From positions 41,270 through 105,269 of the forward strand of contig NZ_JBBMFC010000009.1 in assembly GCF_040096225.1 (NCBI RefSeq): a DNA stretch of 64,000 nt. The letters run 5' to 3'. The translations under genes were made by a program, and so were the position numbers. The notes beneath the pieces were generated by a model. It worked only from the letters and a program-made list of their open reading frames with translations, searched no databases and had not been told where the DNA came from. This DNA is from Hominiventricola aquisgranensis. Its GTDB lineage: Bacteria > Bacillota > Clostridia > Lachnospirales > Lachnospiraceae. Positions 32,933 to 41,939 of the stretch are shown piece after piece; the stretch's first letter is position 1; the number at the start of each line of letters is the position of its first letter.

Positions 32933-34747
32933 TTGAACAGACAGTGGAGAGGAATCGGTACTTATCTGATGGTTTTGGCACTGGTCTGCATGCTGTTGGC
33001 TTTTTTTGACGAGCAGAGACAGAACAGTGTATCATACAGCTATCCGCAGTTTACCAAAGCGGTGGAGGAAGACCAGATTCAAAGTGCCAGTATTCAGCCC
33101 AACCAGGAGACACCGACAGGTACGGTAACTTACCAGTTAAAGGACGGCACCCAGAAGGTGACTCAGATCCTGGATACAGAGAAGACCAGCGAGCTTCTGG
33201 ATGACGCTGGTGTTGCTTATGATATTGCGGAAGTAAAGCAGCCGGGATTTTTTGAGACTTATGGAACAACATTGCTTTTAGGCGGTATCATGCTGTTCTA
33301 TATTGTCATGACCATGAGCAGAAACAGTGGCGGTGGGAATGCCAGAATGCTGGATTTTGGAAAGAGCCGTGCACAGATGACTGCCGGTGATGATGTGAAG
33401 AAAGGCTTCCAGGATGTGGCAGGTCTGGAAGAGGAAAAAGGCGAACTGGAGGAGATCGTGGACTTCCTTCGGAACCCGGGACGCTATACGAAGGTAGGGG
33501 CGCGTATTCCAAAAGGCGTACTGTTAGTAGGCCCTCCGGGAACTGGTAAGACCCTGATCGCAAAGGCTGTTGCCGGTGAAGCAGGCGTGCCGTTTTTCAG
33601 CATTTCTGGATCTGACTTTGTGGAAATGTTTGTCGGCGTGGGAGCATCCCGTGTAAGAGATCTGTTTACTACAGCCAAGAAAAATGCGCCCTGTATCGTA
33701 TTTATTGATGAAATCGATGCGGTAGCGAGACGTCGCGGTACTGGTATGGGCGGCGGACATGATGAGCGTGAGCAGACGTTGAACCAGCTCCTTGTGGAGA
33801 TGGACGGATTTGGTGTTAACGAAGGCATTATCGTTATGGCAGCAACTAACCGTGTGGATATTCTAGATCCGGCGATCTTAAGACCGGGACGTTTTGACCG
33901 GAAGATTCCGGTAAGTCGTCCGGATGTGAAAGGCCGCGAGGAGATTCTGAAGGTTCATGCAAAGAATAAGCCGCTTGGAGATGATGTGGATCTGCATCAG
34001 ATCGCTCAGACCACAGCCGGATTCACCGGAGCGGATCTGGAAAATCTGTTAAATGAGGCTGCTATTGTTGCAGCAAAGGACACCAGAGCGTATATCAAGC
34101 AGGAGGATATCCGTAAAGCATTTATTAAAGTAGGTATCGGCGCAGAGAAGAAGAGCCGTGTGATCTCTGAAAAAGAGAAGAAGATCACAGCATACCATGA
34201 GGCAGGACATGCGATCCTGTTCCATGTGCTGCCGGATGTGGGACCGGTCTATACGGTATCCATTATTCCGACGGGTATGGGAGCTGCCGGATATACCATG
34301 CCGCTTCCAGAGCGGGATGATATGTTCAGCACCAAAGGGAAGATGCTGCAGGATATTACGGTAGATCTTGGTGGACGTGTGGCAGAGGAACTGATCTTTG
34401 GAGATATTACGACAGGTGCATCTCAGGATATCAAGCAGGCGACTGCGCTTGCAAGAGCCATGGTGACTCAGTATGGTATGTCTGAGAGGCTGGGTCTGAT
34501 CAACTATGGAAATGATGAGGACGAAGTATTTATTGGACGTGACCTGGCGCATACCAGATCCTACGGCGAGACCGTGGCCGGTGAGATCGACAGCGAAGTG
34601 AAACGGATCGTGGATGAGTGTTATGCAAATGCCAGAAAGATCATCAGCGAATATCGCCCGGTACTGGATTCCTGTGCAGCACTTTTGCTGGAAAAGGAAA
34701 AGATCACTCGAGAAGAATTTGAAGCACTTTTTGTGCAAAGTGAATAA
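32933..34747 (+). CDS. ftsH: ATP-dependent zinc metalloprotease FtsH
   Basis: Membrane-bound AAA+ protease for quality control of membrane and regulatory proteins. The 604-residue protein has two membrane helices (about 8-25 and 111-128), Walker A GPPGTGKT at 200-207, Walker B in CIVFIDEIDAV, the SRH region, and the zinc site HEAGH (H422, H426) with the later third ligand Asp. The start codon is TTG at 32933 with AGGAGGATAAGGAG upstream. A terminator follows. Confidence 0.97.
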   Translation: MNRQWRGIGTYLMVLALVCMLLAFFDEQRQNSVSYSYPQFTKAVEEDQIQSASIQPNQETPTGTVTYQLKDGTQKVTQILDTEKTSELLDDAGVAYDIAEVKQPGFFETYGTTLLLGGIMLFYIVMTMSRNSGGGNARMLDFGKSRAQMTAGDDVKKGFQDVAGLEEEKGELEEIVDFLRNPGRYTKVGARIPKGVLLVGPPGTGKTLIAKAVAGEAGVPFFSISGSDFVEMFVGVGASRVRDLFTTAKKNAPCIVFIDEIDAVARRRGTGMGGGHDEREQTLNQLLVEMDGFGVNEGIIVMAATNRVDILDPAILRPGRFDRKIPVSRPDVKGREEILKVHAKNKPLGDDVDLHQIAQTTAGFTGADLENLLNEAAIVAAKDTRAYIKQEDIRKAFIKVGIGAEKKSRVISEKEKKITAYHEAGHAILFHVLPDVGPVYTVSIIPTGMGAAGYTMPLPERDDMFSTKGKMLQDITVDLGGRVAEELIFGDITTGASQDIKQATALARAMVTQYGMSERLGLINYGNDEDEVFIGRDLAHTRSYGETVAGEIDSEVKRIVDECYANARKIISEYRPVLDSCAALLLEKEKITREEFEALFVQSE

Positions 34748-34881
34748 AAATGAATTGACATTTTTGTGAACTTTGTGCAGACTTCGGCGGGGAATTGTGA
34801 TACTATAATTACTGTAAAAACCCCCAATACATTATATAGTTTTGCTACACCCCATAAGAAACAAGAAATACCTTCTCCTAA

Positions 34882-34914
34882 AAAAGACAGCACACCCCCC
34901 GCTGTCTTTTTTGC
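34882..34914 (+). terminator. ftsH terminator
   Basis: AAAAGACAGC (34882-34891) / GCTGTCTTTT (34901-34910), loop ACACCCCCC, then TTTTGC. Confidence 0.92.
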
Positions 34915-34999
34915 TGTCCTTTTTTGGAAAATGGTTGTTTTAAGTGGGCAGTGGGTATATCATAAGTAATAAGAGAACATGGGAAAGGGACCATCAACT

Positions 35000-37051
35000 A
35001 TGGAAATGACACAGCAGACATTGAACAGGGAGGCACTGTTCAGTGATCAGAGCAAATATTATCAGAGCCCCTTTGAACCGCATTGCGGAGACCGGGTGAC
35101 CGTAACACTCCGTACAGCAAAAGATAATGTGGATGAAGTCTATTTTATCAGCGGAAGCAGCCGTAATCTGATGAAGAAGACAGCATCCCGGGGATTATTT
35201 GATTACTACACCTATCGGACCGCACCTTTGATGAGTACAGTCCGTTATTATTTTGAAATTGATAAAGACAATGAAAGATGTTTTTATAATACTTTGGGAG
35301 TGACTACAGATCTTCAGAATGTGTATTCCTTCAAGCTGATTCCGGGATTTTCCACGCCGGAATGGGCGAAGGGTGCAGTCATGTACCAGATCTATACCGA
35401 TCGTTTCTGCAACGGTGATCTGACCAATGACGTAGAGGATCGGGAATATATATATCTGAATGAGCCGGTTCATCAGGTGAAGGACTGGGAAACTCTGCCG
35501 GAATCTATGGATGTATGGCGCTTCTATGGCGGTGATCTCCAGGGAATCTGGAATAAGCTTGATTACCTGCAGAATCTGGGCGTGGAAGTTCTCTATCTGA
35601 ATCCGATCTTTGTATCTCCTTCCAACCATAAATACGACAGCCAGGACTACGATTATGTAGATCCGCATCTTGGCGTGATCGTGGAAGATGGTGGGGAGTG
35701 TCTGGCAGAAGGTGACAAGGATAACACCCATGCGACCAAGTATCAGCAGCGGGTGGTAAATAAGAAAAATCTGGAAGCCAGCAATGAATTTTTTGCAAAA
35801 TTTGTCCAGGAAGTACACAACAGGGGAATGAAGATCATTCTGGATGGCGTGTTCAATCATTGTGGCTCTTTTAATAAGTGGCTGGATAAAGAACGGATCT
35901 ATGAACAGTCTGAGGATTATGAAAAAGGTGCGTATGTCTCCGAAGACAGTCCGTATCGCAGTTTTTTCCGGTTCAATAATGAGCATGAATGGCCCTATAA
36001 TGAGTTCTATGAAGGCTGGTGGGGGCACAACACTCTGCCGAAGCTTAATTATGAGCAGTCCCCGGAACTGAAGGAATACATTCTTAATATCGGACGAAAA
36101 TGGGTCAGAGAGCCTTACAATGTAGATGGATGGCGTCTTGACGTGGCAGCTGATCTTGGTTTTACAGAAGAATACAATCACAAATTCTGGAAGGAATTCC
36201 GGGCAGCTGTGAAAGCAGAACGGCCAGATGCGCTGATCCTTGCAGAGCATTACGGAGATACCAGCCGTTGGCTGGGTGGAGATGAGTGGGATACGGTCAT
36301 GAATTATGATGCGTTCATGGAGCCGATTACCTGGTTTTTGACTGGCATGGAGAAGCACAGCGAATCCCGCAGAGATGACCTCTATGGAAATGCAGAAGCA
36401 TTCAAGAATTCCATGATCTACAATATGGCTCATATGCCGGGACCGTCCCTGCAGACAGCCATGAATGAGTTGTCCAACCACGATCATTCCCGGTTCCTGA
36501 CCAGAACCAACCGCCGGGTGGGAAGAATGAATACATTGGGTTCTGATGCGGCATCTCAGGGGATTGATAAAGGTGTCATGAGAGAGGCTGTTGTCATGCA
36601 GATGACCTGGGTGGGAGCACCGACTGTTTATTATGGAGATGAGGCCGGCGTGTGCGGATTCACAGACCCGGATAACCGTCGGACCTATCCCTGGGGAAAA
36701 GAGGATCAGGAGCTGCTGTCCTTCCACAAGGAAGCGATCTGTATCCATAAAGACAATCCAGTACTGACGTATGGCTCCACTTGTTTCTTGTCACTGGAGC
36801 ATCAGCTCTTAAGCTATGGCCGGTTTGATGAGGAAAATCAGATCGTAGTGGTAGTCAACAATTCCAGAGAAGAGCGGGAAGTGAATATTCCGGTGTGGAA
36901 AGCATCCGTTCCGCCGTTTTGTACCATGGAACGTCTGATGCTGACTCTGGAAAATGGATTCAGCACCAACGATGCGGTCTATGGAGTGCGGAATGGAATT
37001 CTGTATCTGAAGCTTCCGCCAGTCTGTTCAATGATATTGAAAACATTGTAA
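35000..37051 (+). CDS. GH13 alpha-amylase family enzyme (neopullulanase/cyclomaltodextrinase-like)
   Basis: A 683-residue intracellular alpha-glucan hydrolase without signal peptide. An N-terminal CBM34-like beta domain (about residues 25-120) precedes the TIM barrel. Catalytic residues are visible: nucleophile Asp in VDGWRLDVAADLGF, acid/base Glu in LILAEHYGD, and transition-state Asp in NELSNHDHSRF. The barrel includes region I DGVFNHCG. It is about 90 residues longer than typical neopullulanases, with extra loops around residues 225-260. The preferred start is the ATG at 35000, 9 bp after AAAGGGA. Probably in one operon with the next GH13 gene to degrade imported maltodextrins or cyclodextrins. 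Confidence 0.9.
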   Translation: MEMTQQTLNREALFSDQSKYYQSPFEPHCGDRVTVTLRTAKDNVDEVYFISGSSRNLMKKTASRGLFDYYTYRTAPLMSTVRYYFEIDKDNERCFYNTLGVTTDLQNVYSFKLIPGFSTPEWAKGAVMYQIYTDRFCNGDLTNDVEDREYIYLNEPVHQVKDWETLPESMDVWRFYGGDLQGIWNKLDYLQNLGVEVLYLNPIFVSPSNHKYDSQDYDYVDPHLGVIVEDGGECLAEGDKDNTHATKYQQRVVNKKNLEASNEFFAKFVQEVHNRGMKIILDGVFNHCGSFNKWLDKERIYEQSEDYEKGAYVSEDSPYRSFFRFNNEHEWPYNEFYEGWWGHNTLPKLNYEQSPELKEYILNIGRKWVREPYNVDGWRLDVAADLGFTEEYNHKFWKEFRAAVKAERPDALILAEHYGDTSRWLGGDEWDTVMNYDAFMEPITWFLTGMEKHSESRRDDLYGNAEAFKNSMIYNMAHMPGPSLQTAMNELSNHDHSRFLTRTNRRVGRMNTLGSDAASQGIDKGVMREAVVMQMTWVGAPTVYYGDEAGVCGFTDPDNRRTYPWGKEDQELLSFHKEAICIHKDNPVLTYGSTCFLSLEHQLLSYGRFDEENQIVVVVNNSREEREVNIPVWKASVPPFCTMERLMLTLENGFSTNDAVYGVRNGILYLKLPPVCSMILKTL

Positions 37052-37094
37052 AGTAAGCTCCCTGTAACATTCAAAGTGGAGAGAAGGTGAAACG

Positions 37095-38771
37095 ATGGAG
37101 AAAAAATGGTGGCATGGCAAGATTGCCTGTCAGGTCTATCCGAAAAGTTATTATGATTCCAATAGAGATGGAATTGGAGATCTCCAGGGAATTATCTCTA
37201 AACTTGATTATCTGAAAGCATTGGGCATTGATATTGTCTGGCTGTCACCGGTCTATCGTTCGCCGTTTGTAGATCAGGGATATGACATCTCTGATTATTA
37301 TGAGATCGCGCCGGAGTTTGGAACCATGGAGGATTTTGATACGCTGCTTGCAGAGATGAAGAAGCGCGGCATGTATCTGGTTATGGATCTGGTGGTGAAC
37401 CACTGCTCCAGCGAACATAAGTGGTTTCAGGAAGCCATCCGTAATCCAGAAGGTCCTTATGGGAAATATTTTTATTTCCGAAAAGGGAAGGATGGTCATG
37501 CGCCATCCAATTATCGCTCCTATTTTGGCGGGAGTATGTGGGAACCGGTGCCTGGCAGAGAAGACCTGTACTATTATCATGCATTTGCCAAAGAACAGCC
37601 AGATCTGAACTGGTACTGCCCGGAACTGCGGAATAAGATCTATGAGATGATCAACTGGTGGCTGGAAAAAGGAGTTGCCGGATTTCGTATTGATGCCATT
37701 ATCAATATTCAGAAGGATACCACATTTCCTGATTATCCGGCGGATGGGCCGGATGGCTTATGTTCTGCGGATACCGTGGTTTCCCGTGCATCTGGCATCG
37801 GAGAGATGCTGGAGGAGCTAAAGGTGCATACCTTCCAGAAATATGATGCGTTCACCGTAGGTGAAGTATTTAACATGAAGGAAGAAGAACTTCAGGAATT
37901 TATCGGAGAACAGGGGCATTTCTCTACGATGTTTGATTTTTCCCAGCACCTGCTGACTGCAGGGGAACATGGCTGGTATGAGCAGAGACCGTTCTGCTTT
38001 GAAGCCTGGAGGGATGCATTATTTACGGCCCAGGAAAAGGCTGCATCTGTGGGATTTCTTTCAAATATTATTGAAAATCACGACGAACCGAGAGGTGCCA
38101 GCACATTCCTGCCAGACTATGCACAGAATGACGATGGAGTGAAAATGCTGGCAACAGCCAGTCTTCTGCTTCGGGGCGTGCCATTTATCTATCAGGGACA
38201 GGAAATCGGCATGCGAAACTTTAAGGCTCGGTCCATTGAGGAATTTGATGATCTGAATACGAAGGATCAGTATGAGCTGGCGCTTCGAATGGGCTGCACA
38301 GAGCAGGAGGCGCTTGTCTGCTGTAATCGCATGAGTCGCGACAATGCCAGAAGACCTATGCAGTGGAATACAGAAGACAATGCGGGATTTACCACAGGAA
38401 CGCCCTGGCTGAAGGTTAATCCTGATTATACGAAGATCAATGTACAGGGACAGGAGAGCGATCCTGACTCTGTGCTCAATTATTATAGAAAGCTGACTGC
38501 CCTTCGCAAAGATCCAAGATATGTGCAGACATTTACTTATGGACGATTTGTGCCAGTACGGGAACGGATTCCGGAGCAGGTGCTGGCTTATCTTCGGGAG
38601 GATGAGCAGCAGAAGATTCTGGTGCTTGGAAACTGGAGCGAGCAGACCGTGAAGGTTTCACTGGAGAATGCTGTAAAAGAGGTACTGCTCAACAATCAGA
38701 AAGCATTCCGAATCAATGAAAAGGGCCAGGTAGAACTTCAGAGCTGTCAGGCGCTTGTGCTTTTGCTATAA
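37095..38771 (+). CDS. GH13 alpha-glucosidase (oligo-1,6-glucosidase type)
   Basis: A 558-residue intracellular exo-acting glucosidase of the GH13_31 type. The N-terminus KIACQVYPKSYYDSNRDGIGDLQGI, quoted in part (YPKSYYDSNRDGIGDLQGI), is typical. Catalytic groups: nucleophile Asp in GFRIDAIINI, acid/base Glu in FTVGEVFNM, and Asp in IENHDEPRG. It probably hydrolyses isomalto-, malto- or similar short oligosaccharides delivered by the upstream enzyme, though dextran- or trehalose-6-phosphate relatives share this fold. AGAGAAGGTG precedes the ATG. Confidence 0.92.
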   Translation: MEKKWWHGKIACQVYPKSYYDSNRDGIGDLQGIISKLDYLKALGIDIVWLSPVYRSPFVDQGYDISDYYEIAPEFGTMEDFDTLLAEMKKRGMYLVMDLVVNHCSSEHKWFQEAIRNPEGPYGKYFYFRKGKDGHAPSNYRSYFGGSMWEPVPGREDLYYYHAFAKEQPDLNWYCPELRNKIYEMINWWLEKGVAGFRIDAIINIQKDTTFPDYPADGPDGLCSADTVVSRASGIGEMLEELKVHTFQKYDAFTVGEVFNMKEEELQEFIGEQGHFSTMFDFSQHLLTAGEHGWYEQRPFCFEAWRDALFTAQEKAASVGFLSNIIENHDEPRGASTFLPDYAQNDDGVKMLATASLLLRGVPFIYQGQEIGMRNFKARSIEEFDDLNTKDQYELALRMGCTEQEALVCCNRMSRDNARRPMQWNTEDNAGFTTGTPWLKVNPDYTKINVQGQESDPDSVLNYYRKLTALRKDPRYVQTFTYGRFVPVRERIPEQVLAYLREDEQQKILVLGNWSEQTVKVSLENAVKEVLLNNQKAFRINEKGQVELQSCQALVLLL

Positions 38772-38822
38772 CTGTGTAAAAGCAGTTTGCAAAATTTTTT
38801 TAAAAAAACTTAAAAAAAGCAC

Positions 38823-38851
38823 TTGACTTTTCAAAAGACCCGTAGTAGAAT
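38823..38851 (+). promoter_or_regulatory. Promoter of the tRNA-Gly genes
   Basis: TTGACT (38823-38828), 17-bp spacer, TAGAAT (38846-38851), 53 bp before the first tRNA. Confidence 0.8.
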
Positions 38852-38903
38852 ACTCATTGTTGCGAAACGAAAGCGACAATAACCCGAAAGGGTTCACATA
38901 TAT

Positions 38904-38974
38904 GCGGGTGTAGTTCAATGGTAGAACACTAGCCTTCCAAGCTAGATACGTGGGTTCGATTCCCATCACCCGCT
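38904..38974 (+). tRNA. tRNA-Gly (TCC)
   Basis: A full cloverleaf can be drawn. Acceptor GCGGGTG/CACCCGC; D arm GTTC...GAAC; anticodon stem CTAGC/GCTAG around the loop CTTCCAA (anticodon TCC); T arm TGGGT-TCGATTC-CCA. 71 nt, discriminator T, no encoded CCA. Confidence 0.96.
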
Positions 38975-38976
38975 TT

Positions 38977-39050
38977 ACGCCGAAAGGCGTTTACATACAG
39001 TAAACAACCCGAAAGGGTTTTTATATATAGAAAGTAATCCAGAAAGGGTT
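38977..39050 (+). repeat. Tandem pre-tRNA leader hairpins
   Basis: Hairpins ACGCC-GAAA-GGCGT (38977-38990), AACCC-GAAA-GGGTT (39006-39019) and AATCC-AGAAA-GGGTT (39036-39050), each followed by a T(A)CATA/TATATA-like stretch. An equal unit, AACCC-GAAA-GGGTT (38881-38894), stands before the first tRNA. Two units therefore have no tRNA of their own, which suggests lost tRNA genes or processing signals. Confidence 0.6.
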
Positions 39051-39059
39051 TACATATAT

Positions 39060-39131
39060 GCACGAGTGGCTCAGTGGTGGAGTATCGCCTTGCCAAGGCG
39101 AGGGTCGCGGGTTCGAATCCCGTCTCGTGCT
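39060..39131 (+). tRNA. tRNA-Gly (GCC)
   Basis: Acceptor GCACGAG/CTCGTGC; anticodon stem around TTGCCAA, anticodon GCC; T arm GCGGG-TTCGAAT-CCCGT. 72 nt, discriminator T, no encoded CCA. Same transcript as the tRNA-Gly(TCC) gene. Confidence 0.96.
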
Positions 39132-39141
39132 CTGAGTTAAG

Positions 39142-39176
39142 AAAGAGATTTTGCTATAGCGGAATCTCTTTTTTTA
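39142..39176 (+). terminator. Terminator of the tRNA-Gly transcript
   Basis: AAAGAGATT (39142-39150) / AATCTCTTT (39163-39171) with inner GCTATAGC, followed by TTTTT. Confidence 0.9.
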
Positions 39177-39249
39177 TGTTATCATACTGTTTCGGGTTAT
39201 ATATGTCATAGAGAGCGCATCGAGACAGCTTTGAAAATTATCCGGAAAA

Positions 39250-39347
39250 AAAGAAAAAGCCCTGGCGGGCTTAAATTTTCGAGGGAGTGGGGACTTTCTC
39301 AAGTCCCCTAAAGTGTTATGAATGAAATACTGATGTGTTCCTGTTAC
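39250..39347 (-). ncRNA. Candidate small RNA (about 95 nt) on the minus strand
   Basis: On the minus strand TATAAT (39357-39352) could start a transcript near 39345. It would contain a perfect hairpin GGGGACTT-GAGA-AAGTCCCC (39308-39289), a C/T-rich single strand ACTCCCTCG, and end at the terminator AAGCCC-GCCA-GGGCTT followed by TTTCTTTTTTT (39272-39249). No ORF with ribosome binding site fits. The -10 lies inside an inverted repeat CCTGTTAC (39340-39347) / GTAACAGG (39358-39365), a likely operator. No good -35 is seen. It is a candidate only. Confidence 0.45.
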
Positions 39348-39434
39348 AAGTATTATAGTAACAGGAAAATGTGACCAAATTGTGGCGTACAAATAAAGGA
39401 TTTATAAAAATCATTAAGAAGAAAGAAATAAATT

Positions 39435-41081
39435 ATGAGGATTTTACTTACAGCAATCAATGCAAAATACATTCATTCCAATCTGGCAGTCTATAATCTG
39501 AAGGCAGTGACGGCCAAGTACGGAGATCAGATTGAGATCGCTGAGTACACGATCAATCAGCAGCCGGATGAGATCCTGGCAGATATTTATAAAAAGCAGC
39601 CGGATGTGATTGCCTTTTCTACTTATATCTGGAATCGGCGCATGGTGGGCGAACTGATTGAGGAACTGCCCAAAGTGTTGCCTCAGGCAGAAATCTGGGC
39701 GGGCGGTCCGGAAGTGTCCTATGATGCGGAAGCATTTCTTATGGAATATCCGAAAGTGCGCGGTGTCATGAGGGGAGAGGGTGAGACGGTATTTCCGGCA
39801 CTTGCGTCACTATATATAGAAGGAACAGGTTCCTTTCAGACGATTGCCGGTATCACTTACCGGAATGATCAGGGAGAACTTCAGATCAATGAGGATGGTG
39901 CTCCGGCCAATATGGATGAACTTCCTTTTGTCTATGGTCACCTGGAAGATTTCTCTCATAAGATCATCTATTACGAGTCCAGCAGAGGTTGTCCGTTCCG
40001 TTGCGCGTACTGTCTGTCTTCTCTGGAGAAGAAGCTTCGATTCCGAAGCCTTGATCTGGTGAAGAAGGAACTGGGATTTTTCCTGCAGGCAAAGGTGCCT
40101 CAGGTGAAATTCCTGGATCGAACTTTTAACTGTAATCCCAGGCGGACTGTGGATCTGTGGCAGTGGATCCTGGATCACGATAATGGGATCACGAACTTCC
40201 ATTTTGAAATTGCAGCGGATCTGATCACGGAAGAAGAACTGGCGATCATGGAGCAGATGCGGCCAGGGTTGATCCAGCTGGAGATTGGTGTGCAGTCTAC
40301 GAATATGGAGACGGTTCATGAGATCGACCGCGTGATGGATCTTGATCTGGTCAGAAATGTGACTGCGAAGGTGAAGAGCTTTGGAAATATTCACCAGCAT
40401 CTGGATCTGATCGCAGGACTTCCAGGGGAAGATCAGGAAAGCTTTCATAAATCATTTGATGATGTATTTGTCATGGAGCCGGAGCAGCTTCAGCTGGGTT
40501 TTTTAAAAGTGCTTCGGGGAACCAAGATCCATCGTATGGCACAGCAATATGGCATTGTCTGTCATGACAAGGCGCCTTATGAGGTGTTGTCAACGCCCTG
40601 GCTTCCCTATAAAGATCTGTTGCTCCTTAAAGGGGTGGAAGAGATGGTAGAGCTTTACTACAACAGCCATCAATATGAGAAGACTCTGGAAGAAATTTTG
40701 AAAAATTATGGATCGCCATTTGCATTTTTTGAGGAACTGGCGGAATTTTATGATCGAAAAGGTTACAGCAAGATCAGCCATTCACGGATGGCACGGTATG
40801 AGATCCTGCGAGAATTTATTTCTGAAAAAGACTGGGCAGATCCGGTCTACGATCAGTGTATGATCTTTGATCTGTATGCCAGAGAACGTCTGAAGAGCCG
40901 TCCGGCATTTGCAGCGGATCGGTCGCCTTATAAAGAACAGCTGCGGGAATATGAAAAGATTTATGGAAAGCAGGTGCATATTGAGATTTTCACAAGGGAT
41001 AGTCAGCCGGTGTTTGTGCTGTTTGATTATGCCAGAAGAAATCCGCTGACCAACGATGCACATGTGGAGGTGCTGGGATGA
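39435..41081 (+). CDS. B12-binding-domain radical SAM protein (DUF4080 type)
   Basis: A 548-residue enzyme with an N-terminal cobalamin-binding-like Rossmann domain (residues 1-130, MRILLTAINAKYIHSNLAVY), a radical SAM core with the 4Fe-4S motif CPFRCAYC at about 185-192, and a C-terminal DUF4080-like region. The GGPEVS and RGEGE motifs are common to the family. The N-terminal domain lacks the classical DxHxxG of base-off cobalamin binding, so real B12 use is uncertain. Reaction unknown; methyl transfer or RNA/peptide modification are the usual guesses. Overlaps the exonuclease start by 4 bp. Confidence 0.88.
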   Translation: MRILLTAINAKYIHSNLAVYNLKAVTAKYGDQIEIAEYTINQQPDEILADIYKKQPDVIAFSTYIWNRRMVGELIEELPKVLPQAEIWAGGPEVSYDAEAFLMEYPKVRGVMRGEGETVFPALASLYIEGTGSFQTIAGITYRNDQGELQINEDGAPANMDELPFVYGHLEDFSHKIIYYESSRGCPFRCAYCLSSLEKKLRFRSLDLVKKELGFFLQAKVPQVKFLDRTFNCNPRRTVDLWQWILDHDNGITNFHFEIAADLITEEELAIMEQMRPGLIQLEIGVQSTNMETVHEIDRVMDLDLVRNVTAKVKSFGNIHQHLDLIAGLPGEDQESFHKSFDDVFVMEPEQLQLGFLKVLRGTKIHRMAQQYGIVCHDKAPYEVLSTPWLPYKDLLLLKGVEEMVELYYNSHQYEKTLEEILKNYGSPFAFFEELAEFYDRKGYSKISHSRMARYEILREFISEKDWADPVYDQCMIFDLYARERLKSRPAFAADRSPYKEQLREYEKIYGKQVHIEIFTRDSQPVFVLFDYARRNPLTNDAHVEVLG

Positions 41082-41821
41082 TCAGAGATTATATTGCAGT
41101 GGATGTGGAGACCACGGGCCTTAATCCGGCCAGAGACCGATTGCTGGAGATCGGAGCAGCACGGATCCTCAATGGAAAAGTAGAAGAGACCTACCAGACC
41201 TTTATTGATGCCGGAGTGGAAGTGCCGGAGCGGATCACAGAACTGACAGGGATCACCGATGAGATGCGATTAAGCGGTAAGCGACCAGAGCAGGCAATCC
41301 CGGAATTCCTGGAATTTTGTGGGGAGTTACCGATTCTTGGACATAATGTGTCCTTTGATTTTGGATTTTTGAAGCAGGCAGCGGTGAATCAGGGTCTGAC
41401 TTTTGAACGGGAAGCTCTGGATACACTGAAGATTGCAAGAAAGCTGCTGCCAGATCTTCCGTCACGGAGACTGCCGGATCTGTGTGCCTATTATCAGGTA
41501 GATCCAGGCAATTCCCACCGGGCATTGGATGATGCGCTATCCACGCATTTTCTGCTGTGGCATATGTGGGAAGCGTTCAAAGAGACAGCTCCGGAAGAAT
41601 TTACCCTTTATCCGCTGGTATATTCGGCTAAGAAGCAGAGTCCTATTGCAAAATCACAAAAAGCCTACTTGAATGATTTGCTGAAATATCATAGAATAGA
41701 AACAAATATCCGCATTGAGGATATGACGCGAAGTGAGGCTTCCCGTATGATCGATAAGATCATCCTTCAATATGGAAGGATCCCGGGGAGAGAGCGAAAG
41801 GAAAGAGAGAAGAGGATATGA
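41078..41821 (+). CDS. DnaQ-like 3'-5' exonuclease
   Basis: A 247-residue DEDDh exonuclease. Exo I is YIAVDVETTGLNP, Exo II is LGHNVSFDFGFL and Exo III is HRALDDALSTHFL, giving the full Asp-Glu-Asp-Asp set with the catalytic His. Closest in style to PolC-type/epsilon exonuclease domains but stand-alone, with an extra C-terminal segment of about 75 residues. It may proofread or process DNA ends. Coupled to the radical SAM gene by ATGA-type overlap, and to the small protein downstream in the same way. Confidence 0.9.
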   Translation: MIRDYIAVDVETTGLNPARDRLLEIGAARILNGKVEETYQTFIDAGVEVPERITELTGITDEMRLSGKRPEQAIPEFLEFCGELPILGHNVSFDFGFLKQAAVNQGLTFEREALDTLKIARKLLPDLPSRRLPDLCAYYQVDPGNSHRALDDALSTHFLLWHMWEAFKETAPEEFTLYPLVYSAKKQSPIAKSQKAYLNDLLKYHRIETNIRIEDMTRSEASRMIDKIILQYGRIPGRERKEREKRI

Positions 41822-41922
41822 TGAATTTTTACGATCATAAAAACAGAAGGAAAATTGCGGCAGTCATTATTGCAATTGTGATTATTGCGATGATTCTTCC
41901 GCTTTTTACCTACGCAATGTAG
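41818..41922 (+). CDS. 34-residue single-pass membrane microprotein
   Basis: A short ORF starting with ATGATG at 41818; its start overlaps the exonuclease stop (ATGA), and GAAGAGGA precedes it. The product has a basic N-terminus (FYDHKNRRK), then a run of 20 mostly Ile/Val/Ala residues and ends LPLFTYAM-like (LPLFTYAM). It is too short for most gene callers. Translational coupling and a proper ribosome binding site argue that it is real; it may be the small partner of the neighbouring VanW or exonuclease gene. Function unknown. Confidence 0.65.
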   Translation: MMNFYDHKNRRKIAAVIIAIVIIAMILPLFTYAM

Positions 41923-41939
41923 GATGAGGAGGAGAGATT

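Noticed and set aside
34755..34809. Promoter for the GH13 genes (TTGACA at 34755, TATAAT at 34804)
   Set aside because: The two boxes are 43 bp apart and neither has a partner at 16-18 bp; the region also contains the ftsH terminator downstream of them.
35195..36748. 517-residue minus-strand ORF
   Set aside because: Antisense of the GH13 gene, which has all catalytic motifs; a long antisense frame arises from codon bias.
38881..39050. CRISPR-like repeated units around the tRNAs
   Set aside because: The repeated parts are only about 14 bp, of varying sequence, with hairpin form and tRNAs between; no spacers and no cas genes.
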